This document shows positions 47,192 to 60,023 of a DNA stretch of 64,000 nt, piece after piece. The first letter of the stretch is position 1. Each line of letters starts with the position of its first letter. The notes under the pieces were generated by a model. That model was not told the DNA's origin. It was given only the letters and a program-made list of their open reading frames with translations, and made no database searches. The position numbers and the translations under genes are program-made. This stretch comes from Artemia franciscana (Eukaryota; Arthropoda; Branchiopoda; Anostraca; Artemiidae): contig NC_088883.1 in assembly GCF_032884065.1 (NCBI RefSeq), forward strand, positions 31,878,568 through 31,942,567, written 5' to 3'.

Positions 47192-47701
47192 TTACCAGGG
47201 ATGTGCCCCATAGCCATACCTATAAGGCCTGTATCCGAAAGACTGATGATTGTAGCTGTAAGAGTAAGGGGTATGATAACCATACCCGTATGATGGATAA
47301 TGACCATAATAACCATGTCTACTTTCTGCACCTTCTAATGCTTCTTCGACTGGAGCCTCCACCTCAGATACGTCTCTTTTGCCTCTGTAGCCATGGGGAT
47401 ATCCGAATGACTGATAAGCGTAGCTGTAAGATGATGGTCGGTGATAACCATATCCATATGATGGATAGCGACCATAATAGCCATGTCTACTCTCTGCTCC
47501 TTCTAAACCTTCTTCTACTGGGGCTTCCACTGGAGATGTGTCTCTTTTCCATCTGTGTCCGTGGTAATAAGAAGGACGATAATAGTGTGGTCGATAATAA
47601 CGCCGGTGATGGGTGGCGTCAGTGCTTAAATCAACAGCTGTTTGTTTCGGAGCTGATTCCTCAGCTAATACAGCAGCAACACCGAGAGCGATCAGAAGAA
47701 T
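47192..47701 (-). CDS. Gene C exon 2: diverged secreted tyrosine-rich multi-peptide precursor
   Basis: With exon 1 (50244-50252) this gives 172 residues. Signal peptide MKFILLIALGVAAVLA (1-16); module 1 (17-56) is HHRRYYRPHYYRPSYYHGH ending RWKR; spacer (57-73, DTSPVEAPVEEGLEGAE). Module 2 (74-112) starts SRHGYYGRYPSYGYGY and ends RGKR; spacer (113-129, VEAPVEEALEGAE); module 3 (130-172) ends GYGAHPW. The acidic spacers are nearly those of genes A and B, while the tyrosine-rich modules have diverged and lost the GHPSYSSYS repeats. This argues that the precursor layout, not just composition, is maintained. Acceptor TTTTTAG at 47702-47708; stop TAA at 47192-47194. The RWKR and RGKR sites fit furin. 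Function unknown: cuticle/shell matrix or secreted defence peptides are possible. Confidence 0.87.
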   Translation of the reverse strand: MLLIALGVAAVLAEESAPKQTAVDLSTDATHHRRYYRPHYYRPSYYHGHRWKRDTSPVEAPVEEGLEGAESRHGYYGRYPSYGYGYHRPSSYSYAYQSFGYPHGYRGKRDVSEVEAPVEEALEGAESRHGYYGHYPSYGYGYHTPYSYSYNHQSFGYRPYRYGYGAHPW

Positions 47702-47708
47702 CTAAAAA

Positions 47709-50243
47709 TGAAAAATTATAAATGGTTATAAAATAGTTCCTGTGAAGTATTGAGAAGGAACTACATATTATAAATTTATTTATGACCTTTAATAACAGAG
47801 AAAAGAAATAAACAATATATCAAATAACAATAATAATAACAAAACGTAATACTAATAATAACAGCAACAATAATATTAAAAATAATGATGATAATAACGA
47901 GTTTTATTGCTCTAAGACCCCAGGGCTTTGGTAACACAAAATACAAAAAAAAATAATTCTAATTAATTTACAAGGCATAATTAAACACATTATATATACT
48001 ATAAAATATTTTTATTGTAATTGCAGTAGTTATAATATTACGGTATTTATTTTATACTATAAATGTTACTAGTATTCTATAAAGTATTTGTGATTTAAAA
48101 GCAGGTAAACCATATATTCCGTATTTGCAATTTTTTTTTTTGTAAATCTCTGCTATACAAGATGTTTTATAGTTAATTGTAAGCATGTTATTAGTTATTA
48201 TTGTTGTTTTTAGTGTTAAATTTTATAATTTATCATAAAAGTATAGATACGTCAAAGACTATTGAATGAATATTTAATTATAATTGAATTACAATGCATT
48301 GATATGTAATAGCAGGTACTATAATAAAATCAAATAGTAAATGATCCTAAGATAGAGTCAACAGGATAAAATTCTTGCCTATCAAGAGCTTGATTTAAAT
48401 TTATTTGGGAGGAGGTTGGTTTCTGTGGAGGGCCAACAGTTTTTGATTGTTAAAATTACAAAAAATCAGACATTTATCCAATTTTAACTTAGTTTTATAC
48501 TACTTAATTTCAGGTTATCACTCTTTTCATTTTCCATTGTTGGTCCTAGCATAAGAATATAATAATGTAGTAAAGAAACGTATAGAATTACCAAAGAGAA
48601 TAAAATCGTGATAGAATATAAATATTTTAGCAAGTATTAGCATAGCTACAAATTATAAGCGTTCCTAGTGCAGTATGTGCTTGTTCAAGTTCTTTCTAAT
48701 CAATGACACAATTTAAATGTTACTGGAGGAGGGTTTTCCAGTGGGTATGCAATTAAGTTTTTCAACAATACAAAAAAAAAACAGATTTTTAAGCTATTAT
48801 TAATGAAGCGTTCCCAGTTTTAAATATATTTTGCTGCCTTTTGTGCTTTAGGGGACGCGTTTCCCCCAGAAAACATGCCTGCTGGCATTTAGAGACAATA
48901 AGTCTAGTAAAATACACATACACATACGAACCTGGTGGATAAGAAATTCCAAGATTAGGTATCGAGCCATTCAAAACAGAACTACAGTAGTTACATTACT
49001 AGAATAGAAAAACAATTTTTTTCAGTCACCTACACGTATTTTTTTTTATTAGCAACCCTGTTATTAGTCTTAAAAGAAAATTATTTGCTTTAAATCCATT
49101 TAAACATTAAAAAAAACTTTTCATTTCATTTGGAAGTTGAAGACGACTGCTCAAACCTAAATAAATATAAATTTTTATTTGTTTGTTTGAATCTGAACCT
49201 TCTTTAGCAGAAAGTCCAAAAACTTAAGTTTGAAATGGAGCTTTTGAGGCTTTATATCAGCCTTCCAAGAAGGATCTCTAACCCCTCTTTCTCCTTTTTT
49301 CAGTTAATTTACAAATAAGCAGTACCTTAAAGTTGTTAGTATACTTCATTTTATTTGGACCAATTATACATATGTTTAAGGACAATTGCACCATTGCTCA
49401 GCAACAAGGTCTCCGAGACAAAGAAACTTCATAAGAAGCAGTTTACTAACCTGACGTTGTTATGTTCCATAAAATGGCAAAGATCGGAACTGACAATTAT
49501 TTCGAGGCCCAAAATTATCTTAGCCCTGTCAGTTGTCCCAAAAAGGAAAAGATTCAAACTTTGCAGATACAAAACATTTTTGACAAGTTATAATCTTTCA
49601 TTATCCATTGCTTTAAGAAATTGATTAAATTAAAAAGAGCTTTAAATTTACGTTCTCTTGATATTCAAGCACTTTTGACCCCCCCCCCCCCATAAAAGAA
49701 ACATCATGAACAGAATGAACATGTATCCTGCAAAATATACAAAATTTCATGTTTTATAGCGGTCTTAGGCCTCATAATCTGGGGGGGGGGTATATCTAAG
49801 TTTACAAAGGTATATAAACCAAAATAAATTTAATACCACATGTCAGGAAAACTAGGGGTAGCTTGGTTTAAATTAAATCTCCCTCCAAATTATGAACTTA
49901 AATCTTGTGTTGGGTTCTCATGTGTAGTCAGTTCGAGTGTCTAACTTCTAAACTGACTCCTAACTGATTATTGATAAATTATTTAACAAATTATTGGCAT
50001 TATAATAATTAATTGACGCATTGTTTACTGACAAATTATTTGACGAATTATTGACTAATAATTGACGTTATAATAGTTAATTGATTAATTATTGCTTATT
50101 ATTTATATTAATTACTGATTATTTGACGAATTGATAAATTAATAATATTATCATTTATTTTACCTAAAATAAACATAACTAGGTATAGGTTTTGGAGAAA
50201 GGCGTTCTTAGCAAAAGAAATAGCTGAATATAGGCGTACTTAC
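47709..50243 (-). other. Gene C intron
   Basis: About 2.54 kb including the acceptor tract, very A+T-rich, with donor GTAAG at 50243. Contains short TTATTGACGAATTATT-like direct repeats at about 49970-50150, homopolymer C (49680-49692) and G (49782-49791) runs, and no recognised gene. Confidence 0.7.
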
Positions 50244-50252
50244 AAATTTCAT
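50244..50252 (-). CDS. Gene C exon 1 (three codons, MKF)
   Basis: Minus-strand ATGAAATTT followed by GTAAG, 48 bases downstream of the initiator A. The same tiny exon as in genes A and B, phase 0 into 47701. Confidence 0.85.
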
Positions 50253-50294
50253 TGTTGCTTCTTTCTTCAACGAAGACAATTCAAAGAGTAAAAC

Positions 50295-50403
50295 ACAACT
50301 GAAGTAAACAGTAAAAAATCACTTTATATACAGTTAAAGATCCAGTTAAATGACTGGAATTACGTCAATTGTTCCAGGATGCTGAACTGATCTTTGGGTG
50401 TGG
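50295..50403 (-). promoter_or_regulatory. Gene C promoter
   Basis: On the minus strand: CCACACCCAAAG (50392-50403), TGACGTAATTCCAG (50354-50367), TATATAAAG (50322-50330) and initiator TTCAGTTG (50296-50303, A at 50300). The same ordered elements as genes A and B, although the surrounding sequence has diverged strongly. Confidence 0.8.
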
Positions 50404-50489
50404 TTCCAGAGTTTCACAGATGATTTGAACCGTAAACCCACAATACTTTTTTCTCAATATATTTTACAGTTTATTTTGTTTGTTTCTCA

Positions 50490-51075
50490 GCAGAAGCTTA
50501 AACCAAGGAAAATTAGCAAGACGAAATTATTGCCATAATTTGAATTACTACAGCAAAGTTTTTTTTTTAATGAAATTACAGAGTGTCATTAAACCTTAAA
50601 AAAAGAAATTAATCCAAATGTAAGCGGGGGCTCCCCTTCCTCAACCCTACACTTTTTGTGCCAAATTTTATGGTGTTTGATTGAAAGTATCTGTGAGTGT
50701 AGAAAATTTGCTTAATGGGTTGAGGAAGTGTTCTGTTACCAAATGCTTTTTAAGACATTTCTAGTAAAAACTCTTATTTTTAAACCAAGTACTCATTAAT
50801 AATTTAAATTTAAGCAGAAATTTAAACTAAGGAAAATTAGCTGGATAAAATTAGTATCGCCATTAAAAAAAAAATAATGAAAGTAAATATTGCCATTACT
50901 TCATAAAAAAAGAAATGAAATTCATTCGTGATCAGGGGCTCCCCTTTCCCCATCCCTACGTTTTTTATGCCAAATCTTTATGGTGCTTAACGGAAAGTAT
51001 CTATGAGTGTAAAAAATGCGCTTAATAGGTTAATTGCAAGTGTTTTGTTACCAATTGCCTTGTAAGATATTTCAA
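50490..51075. repeat. Diverged tandem duplication, about 324-bp unit
   Basis: GCAGAAGCTTAAACCAAGG at 50490 recurs as GCAGAAATTTAAACTAAGG at 50814. GAAAGTATCTGTGAGTGTA and TGTTACCAAATGC also recur with similar offset. No coding potential. Confidence 0.75.
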
Positions 51076-53315
51076 CTTAAAACAATAGCTAGCTTCGCAG
51101 ATAATTTTTCGAAAGCACCACTAATATCTGTCGCACAATACTTTTTAACCAGTTTTGTATTCCGGTAAGAACGAGGTAGATATAAAAGAAATGTTCTCTT
51201 ATTATTTGATTTCTGCACCTTCTTAATACGATATCTACTGTTACACTTGATATGATGAGAGCGACCTTCGGTATCCCAGGGAGAAGAAGTGGGGGCCATG
51301 CTCCCCCCAGAAACGTGGACTCTATAGTAATTATGAGGAAACCAAAGAGATGAAAGCAGAATAGGGGGAACGATATGGTATAAATTTGGGTTGCAGCTTG
51401 CCAACAGGGTTTGATCCTTAATAGGGGTGATATGAGCTCTAATTTTTGACTAAATGACCACTTTCCGGTTTTCTACTACACATTTTTCTTATATGATTTG
51501 GTTGGAGTAATACTAATGTATAGAAAAGTCTTTATAGTAATTAAAAGCAATCAATAAAGAAAGTTTAACAACCTAATTGTTTGTAACATTAAATCAAAGA
51601 ATCAGCTTTTTATTCCAAAGCTGTACCTGTTTCGATTTTGAAGTTGAACACCTCAAACTATTTATTCATAAGATGTTTGAATAATTATAAAATAAATTAA
51701 ACGGAAAACAGCTTAAAAATAGGAAACTCCCTTTAACAATACGCTAGCTAATGGAACATAGCTGGATACCAATGAGCCGGTACCTGAAGCCACTGCAATA
51801 ATAAATGTTTAATATTGTATTTTCCCTTAGAACAGATGCTGGGCTCTTGTGTTTTATTATCATTTAATTTTTTATGTTAGCCACTAATGACTGTACTGAT
51901 CTAATTGTATACTTTATAATTTTTTATTGTTTTTTAAGCATAAAGCCATCAGTTAAACTGGTCATTGTATTCAAAATTAAATTAGAAGCTTCAGTATTAC
52001 TAATAAACGGTCAATTCTTTCAGTTTTAGAGTAATACACTAGAAATTCTCAGTTGATTTCCCTAATCTTAGTTTCATTACTTTACAAAGTAACGAGTTCC
52101 AAAGCCTTTAATATAGAGGCGTTTGATAACCAAGCTCAGAAACATCGATATTATCCAATAATACCCGTCCAACACTTCAGCATTTCTCAATAAAACAATA
52201 AATGGCTCAAGAAATACCAGGAGTTCCTATTTTATTTGTTATAACTAGCCCATTGTTTTGTGTATTTTTGTAATTACTTTAATTTTTCATTTTTATTTTT
52301 ACTTAGATAATTTTGTAGACCACACTGACTTTCCATGAAGAGAAAATAACAGTCCGAAATAGGGATGAAACCTTTCACTGAAGATTTTGGACACATATAC
52401 AGTGCCCATCATCAGCAGTAAAATGTGTCACAAATATTCAGTTAGAATTTTATATTTTTTCACTGTCGATTAAAAGGTCTCATCCCTATTTTGAACTATT
52501 ATATTTTCGTTATTTTTACTTCTACTTTAATTGGCATACTTTTTTCATGACCTTTCAAAAATCTTTGCCTCTACGTTTTACCACCCATCAAAACCAGACA
52601 AAGAGCATTGAAATATAAACTGTATTTTCTGCATTAACAGAAGTATTTTGTTCATAAAATTATACTGTCTCATAAAATATAATTAAACCAGTAAACAGAC
52701 TTTTCAGATTGAAGAAAGGAGCAATTTTGAAACTTAAAAATAATTCATTTTATATGTAAGGGGAACTACCCCCTCCACGAATCACCAATCATTCAGCAAA
52801 TGTTTTTTAGTCCTTTGAATAATCTTCTTTTTTGAATTCAGTGGCCCTTGTTTTTCAGTAGAAAGTCTAACTTAAGAATAACGAGCAAGAGAGTAGAACA
52901 CAGATCTTTTGCTATACAGAGCAGTAAGGTTTCAAAGCTGCTCCTTGCTTTCAGTTGAAATACTAATTTTTTAATTTCACTTCTGATCGTTTTCCAAATC
53001 ATTTGTTTTCCGATTGTCTTATAAGTAATACTTTCCATAGTTGACACCCAAATTGTCTTTTGGAAGGAAGGGATTGGTTTGGAATAATCTGAGGCTGCTA
53101 AACAAGCAACAATGCTCTAGTTGGGTAAATATGGAAATTATCACCACGTGTAAAAATTTAACTAAGGTACTCAGGTAATAACACGCGTGAAGATTTAAAC
53201 ATGAAAACACAATTATAAAAGCAGAATAGACCAGTGTACTTCATGATATATGCGTCGAACAGACTTATCACGGTTACCTCTAGTTCAAACATAAAGAGCG
53301 TTATTCTGTAAATTT
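51076..53315. other. Gene-free stretch
   Basis: No gene recognised. At 52320-52500 (reverse strand) the sequence CTGATGATGGGCACTG and a GGTTTCATCCC block resemble the 3' tail found after some Penelope-like elements (weak). A GGAGCAATTTTGAAACTTAAA trace of the dominant repeat lies near 52720. Confidence 0.35.
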
Positions 53316-55018
53316 ATCAAACAGTTTGTGGTAACGAACTGTAGTAAGGAGCGACCCGGCTAAATAGTAAACAAAACTCTAAAAGACGGAATTTTGATAC
53401 CAATACCTACATCAAAAGAATTGCATTTTAATGCTGATTTTAAATATATAAGTTTCATCAAGTTTAGTCTTACCCATCAAAAGTTACGAGCCTGAGAAAA
53501 TTTGCGTTATTTTAGAAAATAGGGAGTCCCTAGAAGTCATAGAATCTTAACGAAAATCACACCATTAGATACAGCGTATCAGAGAACCCTACTGTAGAAG
53601 TTTCAAGCTCCTATCTACAAAAATGTGGAATTTTGTATTTTTTGCCAGAAGGCAGATCACGGATGCGTGTTTATTTGTTTTTTTTTTTTTTTTTCCCCAG
53701 GGGTGATCGTATCGACCCAGTTGTCCAAGAATGTTGCAAGAGGGCTCATTCTAACGGAAATGAAAAGTTCTAGTGCCCTTTTTAAGTGACAAAAAAAATT
53801 GGAGGGCACCTAGGCCCTCTCCCACGCTAATTATTTTACCAAAGTCAACGGATCAAAATTCTGAGATAGCCATTTTATTCAACGTAGTCGAAAAACCTTG
53901 TAACTGTGTCTTTGGGGACGACTTACTCCCCCACAGTCCCCGTGGGAGGGGCAACAAGTTACAAACTTTGACCAGTGCTTACATATAGTAAAGGTTATTG
54001 GGAAGTGTACAGGCGTTTTCAGGAGGATTTTTTTGGTTGGGGGGAGGGGTTGAGAAGAGGGGGATATGCTGAGGGAACTTTCCATCGATAATTTGTCATG
54101 GGGGAAGAAAATCTCCACGAAGGAAGCGCAGGATTTACTAGCATTATTTAAAAAAAAACAATGAAAAAATAAATATGAAAAGTTCTTTCAGCTGGAAGTA
54201 AGGAACAGCATTAAAACTTAAAACAAACAGAAATTATTACCCATTTGAGGGGCTCACCTCCTCCTAATACCTCGCTCTTTACGCTAAAGTATTTTTAGTA
54301 ATTTCAACTATTTATTCTATGGTTATTGTGATTACGGGGTCATTCTTAATGAATTGGGACAAAATTTAAGCTTTAGTGTAAAGAGCGAGGATCTGACAAG
54401 GGGGCGAACCCCCTCATATATTTAATAAAAATATGAAAATACAAAAGTTCTTTACGTAAGCTAATTATTAAGTTACGTAAATCTTTTACTAATAAAAATA
54501 TTCATAAAAAATTAAAAGTTCTAGTTGCCTTTTTAATTAACCAAAAAATCGGAGGGCAACTAGGCTTCCTCCCCCGCTCTTTTTTTCTCAAAATCATTCG
54601 ATCAAAATTATGAGAAAGCCATTTAGCCAAAAAAAAAAAAAAATGCAAATTTCGTTTTAATTATTCCTCTGCGGAGAGCCAAAATCAAAACATGCATTGA
54701 TTCAAAAACGTTCAGAAATTAAATAAAAAAAAACAAGTTTTTTTAACTGAAAGTAAGGAGCGACATTAAAACTTAAAACGAACAGAAATTACTTCGTATA
54801 AGAAAGAGGCTGCTTCCTCATAAACGCCCCGCTCTTTACGCTAAAGTTTTTTACTGTTTTAAAATGAAGAATTGAGCGAAAGAGTCAAACTTTAGCGTAA
54901 AGAGCGGGGCGTTGATGAGGAAGCAGCCTCTTTCATATGCGAAGTAATTTCTGTTCGTTTTAAGTTTTAATGTCGCTCCTTACTTTCAGTTAAAAAAACT
55001 TGTTTTTTTTTATTTAAT
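53316..55018 (+). mobile_element. Full-length copy of the dominant non-autonomous repeat
   Basis: Best complete copy (1703 bases). Left end ATCAAACAGTTTGTGGTAAC with a terminal hairpin; body with GTTACGAGCCTGAGAAAA and GGGAAGTGTACAGGCG; middle module (54190-54420); right end a 301-base hairpin module ending CTTGTTTTTTTTTATTTAAT. No target-site duplication recognisable and no protein encoded. Parts of the body recur at 12-14, 21-24, 26-28, 34-36, 41-42, 46-47 and 60-62 kb. Confidence 0.8.
54718..55018. repeat. Hairpin module with equal 129-bp arms
   Basis: Left arm 54718-54846 and right arm 54890-55018 are near-perfect reverse complements of equal length, with a 43-base loop. The same module, alone or truncated, occurs at 21478-21711, 45491-45699 and 46900-47062. 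Confidence 0.9.
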
Positions 55019-55608
55019 AATGGGTAAAGGTGAATTAAAAACGTGCTGGACCACGCAAGTCAATTATATAGAAGTTATGGGTGAATAGGAAGTGAAAACT
55101 AAAGCAATCTTGTATATTATACTTATAAATTATATTTTATATTATATTACATTATATTTTTATTTTGTATTACATACATTATATTTTATAGTTATATTTG
55201 GGGAAAAGTGCTTTATTTCCTCGTCATCCCAACATTTCGTGCAACCCTACTACTAAAACATAAATGTGTTCCTTGATGCTAAGGCAGTCACTCGTCAAAA
55301 TCACACCCTAGATACTTTGTCGAAACTCCCAAGACAGAATATATTCGCCTATCTGTATTTTGTCATTCCAAGAGAAGTAATGTCTACTTCTCAAACATAT
55401 TACAAAAGCAGACGGACTTTGGTCCAATTTTGTTAATCCTTCATTTTTCAATGTTTGACAAGTCAGTCTGAAGATTGTGTATATGCATTTCCTCCGTATT
55501 TCCATCTACAGTAAGATGTGTTTCGTCAGCAAAATAAGACAAAATAATTTTTGATTCTCCAGCTGTACACCATTTTAAATAAAAAAAAATAGTCAGAGGT
55601 CATCATTA
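55019..55608. other. Gene-free stretch
   Basis: A+T-rich with TATTATATTTTA-like short repeats (55110-55200). No gene. Confidence 0.35.
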
Positions 55609-57120
<1,512 letters not shown>

Positions 57121-57216
57121 AAAACAAAAACATCAGAATGATCAGAAATGTCTTTCGATCAACAAAGTCATTGTCCCCGAAAACAAATATAGGCACTTAT
57201 GTGTTATATAATACAT

Positions 57217-57224
57217 ACTCGAAA
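57217..57224 (+). repeat. Target-site duplication of the hAT element, left
   Basis: ACTCGAAA directly before the CAGAGGCGCC terminus; an identical 8-mer follows the other end at 59028-59035. Confidence 0.92.
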
Positions 57225-59027
57225 CAGAGGCGCCATTTGCGGGGGGGTCAGGGATGGGCAAATGCCCACCCCAGATTTTCCAGGGGGGCCAAGCTTCTAC
57301 CACAAAGGCCCTTTGCCGGCCATAATAATCCTTTATGTCCAACATATTCCATTCTGTCAAATTGATTTGAAATTACTGCACGCCTATTAACCAAAAAGCG
57401 TAATTACCTGACGACCCTTGAGGTAATTGCGCTATTTGCTATTAATCATTGTAAGCTTTGAAAGTAGGTTAGATACATAATAAAAGTCTCAAGTTCTGTC
57501 AAATGCCCATTTCCTAGATGGATGGTTATGCTAATATTATAAATTCTGAATTTTCGCGGGATTCCTTTAAGTTGACAGATTAAAATAGGTCAGTTCCTGT
57601 AAAATGTCTCGATGCTTATTTCCTTGTTTTAGTGAATATAAGCCACCGTTTTAGATTAATTGAGTCAGTTCTTATTCTGTTTCTGTCCTTGTTTTATGTA
57701 TATTAACTGTATCAAATGTGTAAATAAACATATTTTATGCTCGACACATAAACCTTATGTAAGTTAGAGATGCTTGACATCCTCTACTGGTCGAACCCCA
57801 GATTGTAGACCAACGCTACCATAAGGCTCTAAAGACGAGAGCACAGAGAGAAGTAGAAGATTTTACATCATTAAGCCTATTAACTTTTTAGTTAGGTAAA
57901 TACAAAGGTATTAATAGCCATTAGCAGTAGAACTCAAAAGATCACTAAGCATCTGAAACAATTTGTGACAACCTCGACGCTAGGAAAGAACTTCATCCAT
58001 TCTGGAAATCGGACTACTACTTTGGCGGATGAAATGAAGCGAGAGTACTCCAAGACTTTCGACCGTCTACTAGCCAAATTGGACAGAAGGTTTACAGATA
58101 ACTTGCCAGTGATGAGCACACTCGAAGCCTTGGATCCAAGCTTGACCAGGTTTATGGACACAGAGTTGCTCCAGCGTTTCTCTGCTCTTTAGGGCGAGCT
58201 GGATATCGACAACATTCTTCTAGAATCTCAAGCTGGTATTGCCAAGCGTTTCTTGGTCGATGAGGAGAAAAAGAAAGAAGACTTCCTAGACAATGTCGAC
58301 CATCTTCAGGCATTACCAGTGGCTTACTCAGAAGTAATTTAAGTACTTCGTATTGCTGCCACACTTCCTATGACAACAGCAAGGAATGAGCGTTTGTTTT
58401 CTAGCCTAGAAATACGGAAAAATTACGTGCAGTTTAGAAGAGGAGACGATCGTCTCAGTCACCTCCTTTTGATGTTTTCAGAGAAGGATTTAGTAAAAAA
58501 TTGGACTACGACCAGCTTGTTGACGATTTTGCAAAGATGAAACTTTGGCAGTTCCCCTTTTTACCTTGAGTATTGTAATATTTTTTTTTCTTGTTTTTCC
58601 TTTTGCTAATATATTTGATCTGAAAGATTTCTGCTGAAGGAAAACCAAGATTTTTGCTACAAGCCTCAGCATGTTAATGAAGATTACTTTCACCGACGTA
58701 TTGTTTACTTAAATAAGAAAGTTTCTTGCTGAGGAAAGCCAGTCTGTAGTCTGGTTGAATTTTCCACTTTCAGTTTAATCACTTAACTTCGTTGATTGTG
58801 ATCTTCGATGTTATAATTAATCTTAGAGGTCAGTGTGGCTGAGTTCCACATTCAGTTACAGTACATTTCCAAGCAACACACGGGTGCTGAAAATATGTTT
58901 TTAATTAGAATATTCGATCAATGTGCTGCCAAAACCCGTATTTTTTTTTACGCGATACAAAGTGAGTCGAGGGGGGCCAAGATGGAGTTCATGCCCACCC
59001 CAATATTTGGTCCAAATGGCGCCTCTG
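57225..59027 (+). mobile_element. hAT DNA transposon, internally degraded, exact ends
   Basis: The terminal inverted repeat CAGAGGCGCCATTTG is present at both ends (57225 onward, and in reverse ending at 59027), flanked by a perfect 8-bp duplication ACTCGAAA. Both are diagnostic of hAT. A subterminal GCCCACCCC block appears on both sides (57267-57275; 58993-59001). The 1.8-kb body keeps only the C-terminal part of a transposase (57950-58575). Confidence 0.93.
57950..58575 (+). pseudogene. hAT transposase C-terminal remnant
   Basis: The frame from 57965 reads LADEMKREYSKTFDRLLAKL, then after a stop (TAG at 58190) SQAGIAKRFLVDEE. After a second stop (TAA at 58338) it reads VLRIAATLPMTTARNERLFS and DDRLSHLLLMFSEKDLV, the hAT dimerisation region, where the familiar form is TASCERSFS. 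A frame change near 58500 leads to LDYDQLVDDFAKMK. This resembles the ZMYM1/TTF-type hAT transposases. The N-terminal catalytic part is missing. Confidence 0.85.
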
Positions 59028-59035
59028 ACTCGAAA
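59028..59035 (+). repeat. Target-site duplication of the hAT element, right
   Basis: ACTCGAAA following the CTCTG terminus. Confidence 0.92.
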
Positions 59036-60020
59036 AGTAAATTTTGGTGAATGTTAATGAAATAAAAAAAATATTATGAAAATATAATTCTTTAAAACAA
59101 AATTGTGGAAACTACAACAAAGAATGTTTGAAGGAGGCCCGCCAAGAGCGTATTATTTTAAATACGTAACCTAAAAAAACCTAACCAAAATACCAAATAA
59201 GTATTTATTTTAAACAGAGCTATAATGTATTTCCCAGCGAGCCAAAGCTAATTGTCTGGTACTAAAACTGTGAAAAGCGGGTAATGTCTCGTGTTCGCGA
59301 TACAAGCTCTTGAGTGTGTATTATGTAACACATAATTACCCAAATATATTATTAAATAGGGATTACGAACATAAAGTCACTCAACTACAGAATAATTGTT
59401 GGTCTTGAGGCGTAATCCAACATAATGTTAAAAAAAATCTTGAACTTTTGGGTTTACATTCACTGAAAATAGATCAAGATTAAATTCTCCACAAACAGTA
59501 AATGAGCGGTTTGAACCTGACAACTTGTTCATTTGCCACCCCAGCGAATCAGTAAATACCTGCAATTTCCTGATTTACACAGTCCAACCACCATCGATTC
59601 AAAGACCATCTCTTTATTCTCACGTAGATCACTCCGTGTTTCTGCTTTAATTTCCATCCGGCAATATATAGCAAATCCACCACACAGATTTTCTGTTACA
59701 CAGTCACAATTATCAGTGTTATAACAGCTTAGACACCAATATACAGTTATGAAAACTCGATTTATTTTTAGGACACAGTGCGCGGTAGCGATGCTAGTGG
59801 CTGGAGACAGGAAACTAGTATTGATATCTAAGCTGTGTATGCAACAAAACAGTATTATGTTCCCGCATATGGTGTCGTAGTACGATCTGCGCGTCCGAGC
59901 GCAGGCTTGGAGGAGGCGCCAAGCTCAGAGCTCTGTAGCAAAAGCTTCTCATGGGCAAGATAAGAGTTTTCATAACTGTATTGGGATCTAAGCTGTGAGT
60001 TTCATGAGGACTCATTGTAC
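59036..60020. other. Gene-free stretch
   Basis: 59760-59990 is more G+C-rich (GCGCGGTAGCGATGC, TGCGCGTCCGAGCGC) with short ORFs in both strands, none recognisable. Confidence 0.35.
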
Positions 60021-60023
60021 GAT

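Noticed and set aside
52838-53210. Short minus-strand ORFs at 52838-53047 and 53019-53210
   Set aside because: A+T-rich chance ORFs with no motif, overlapping each other in different frames.
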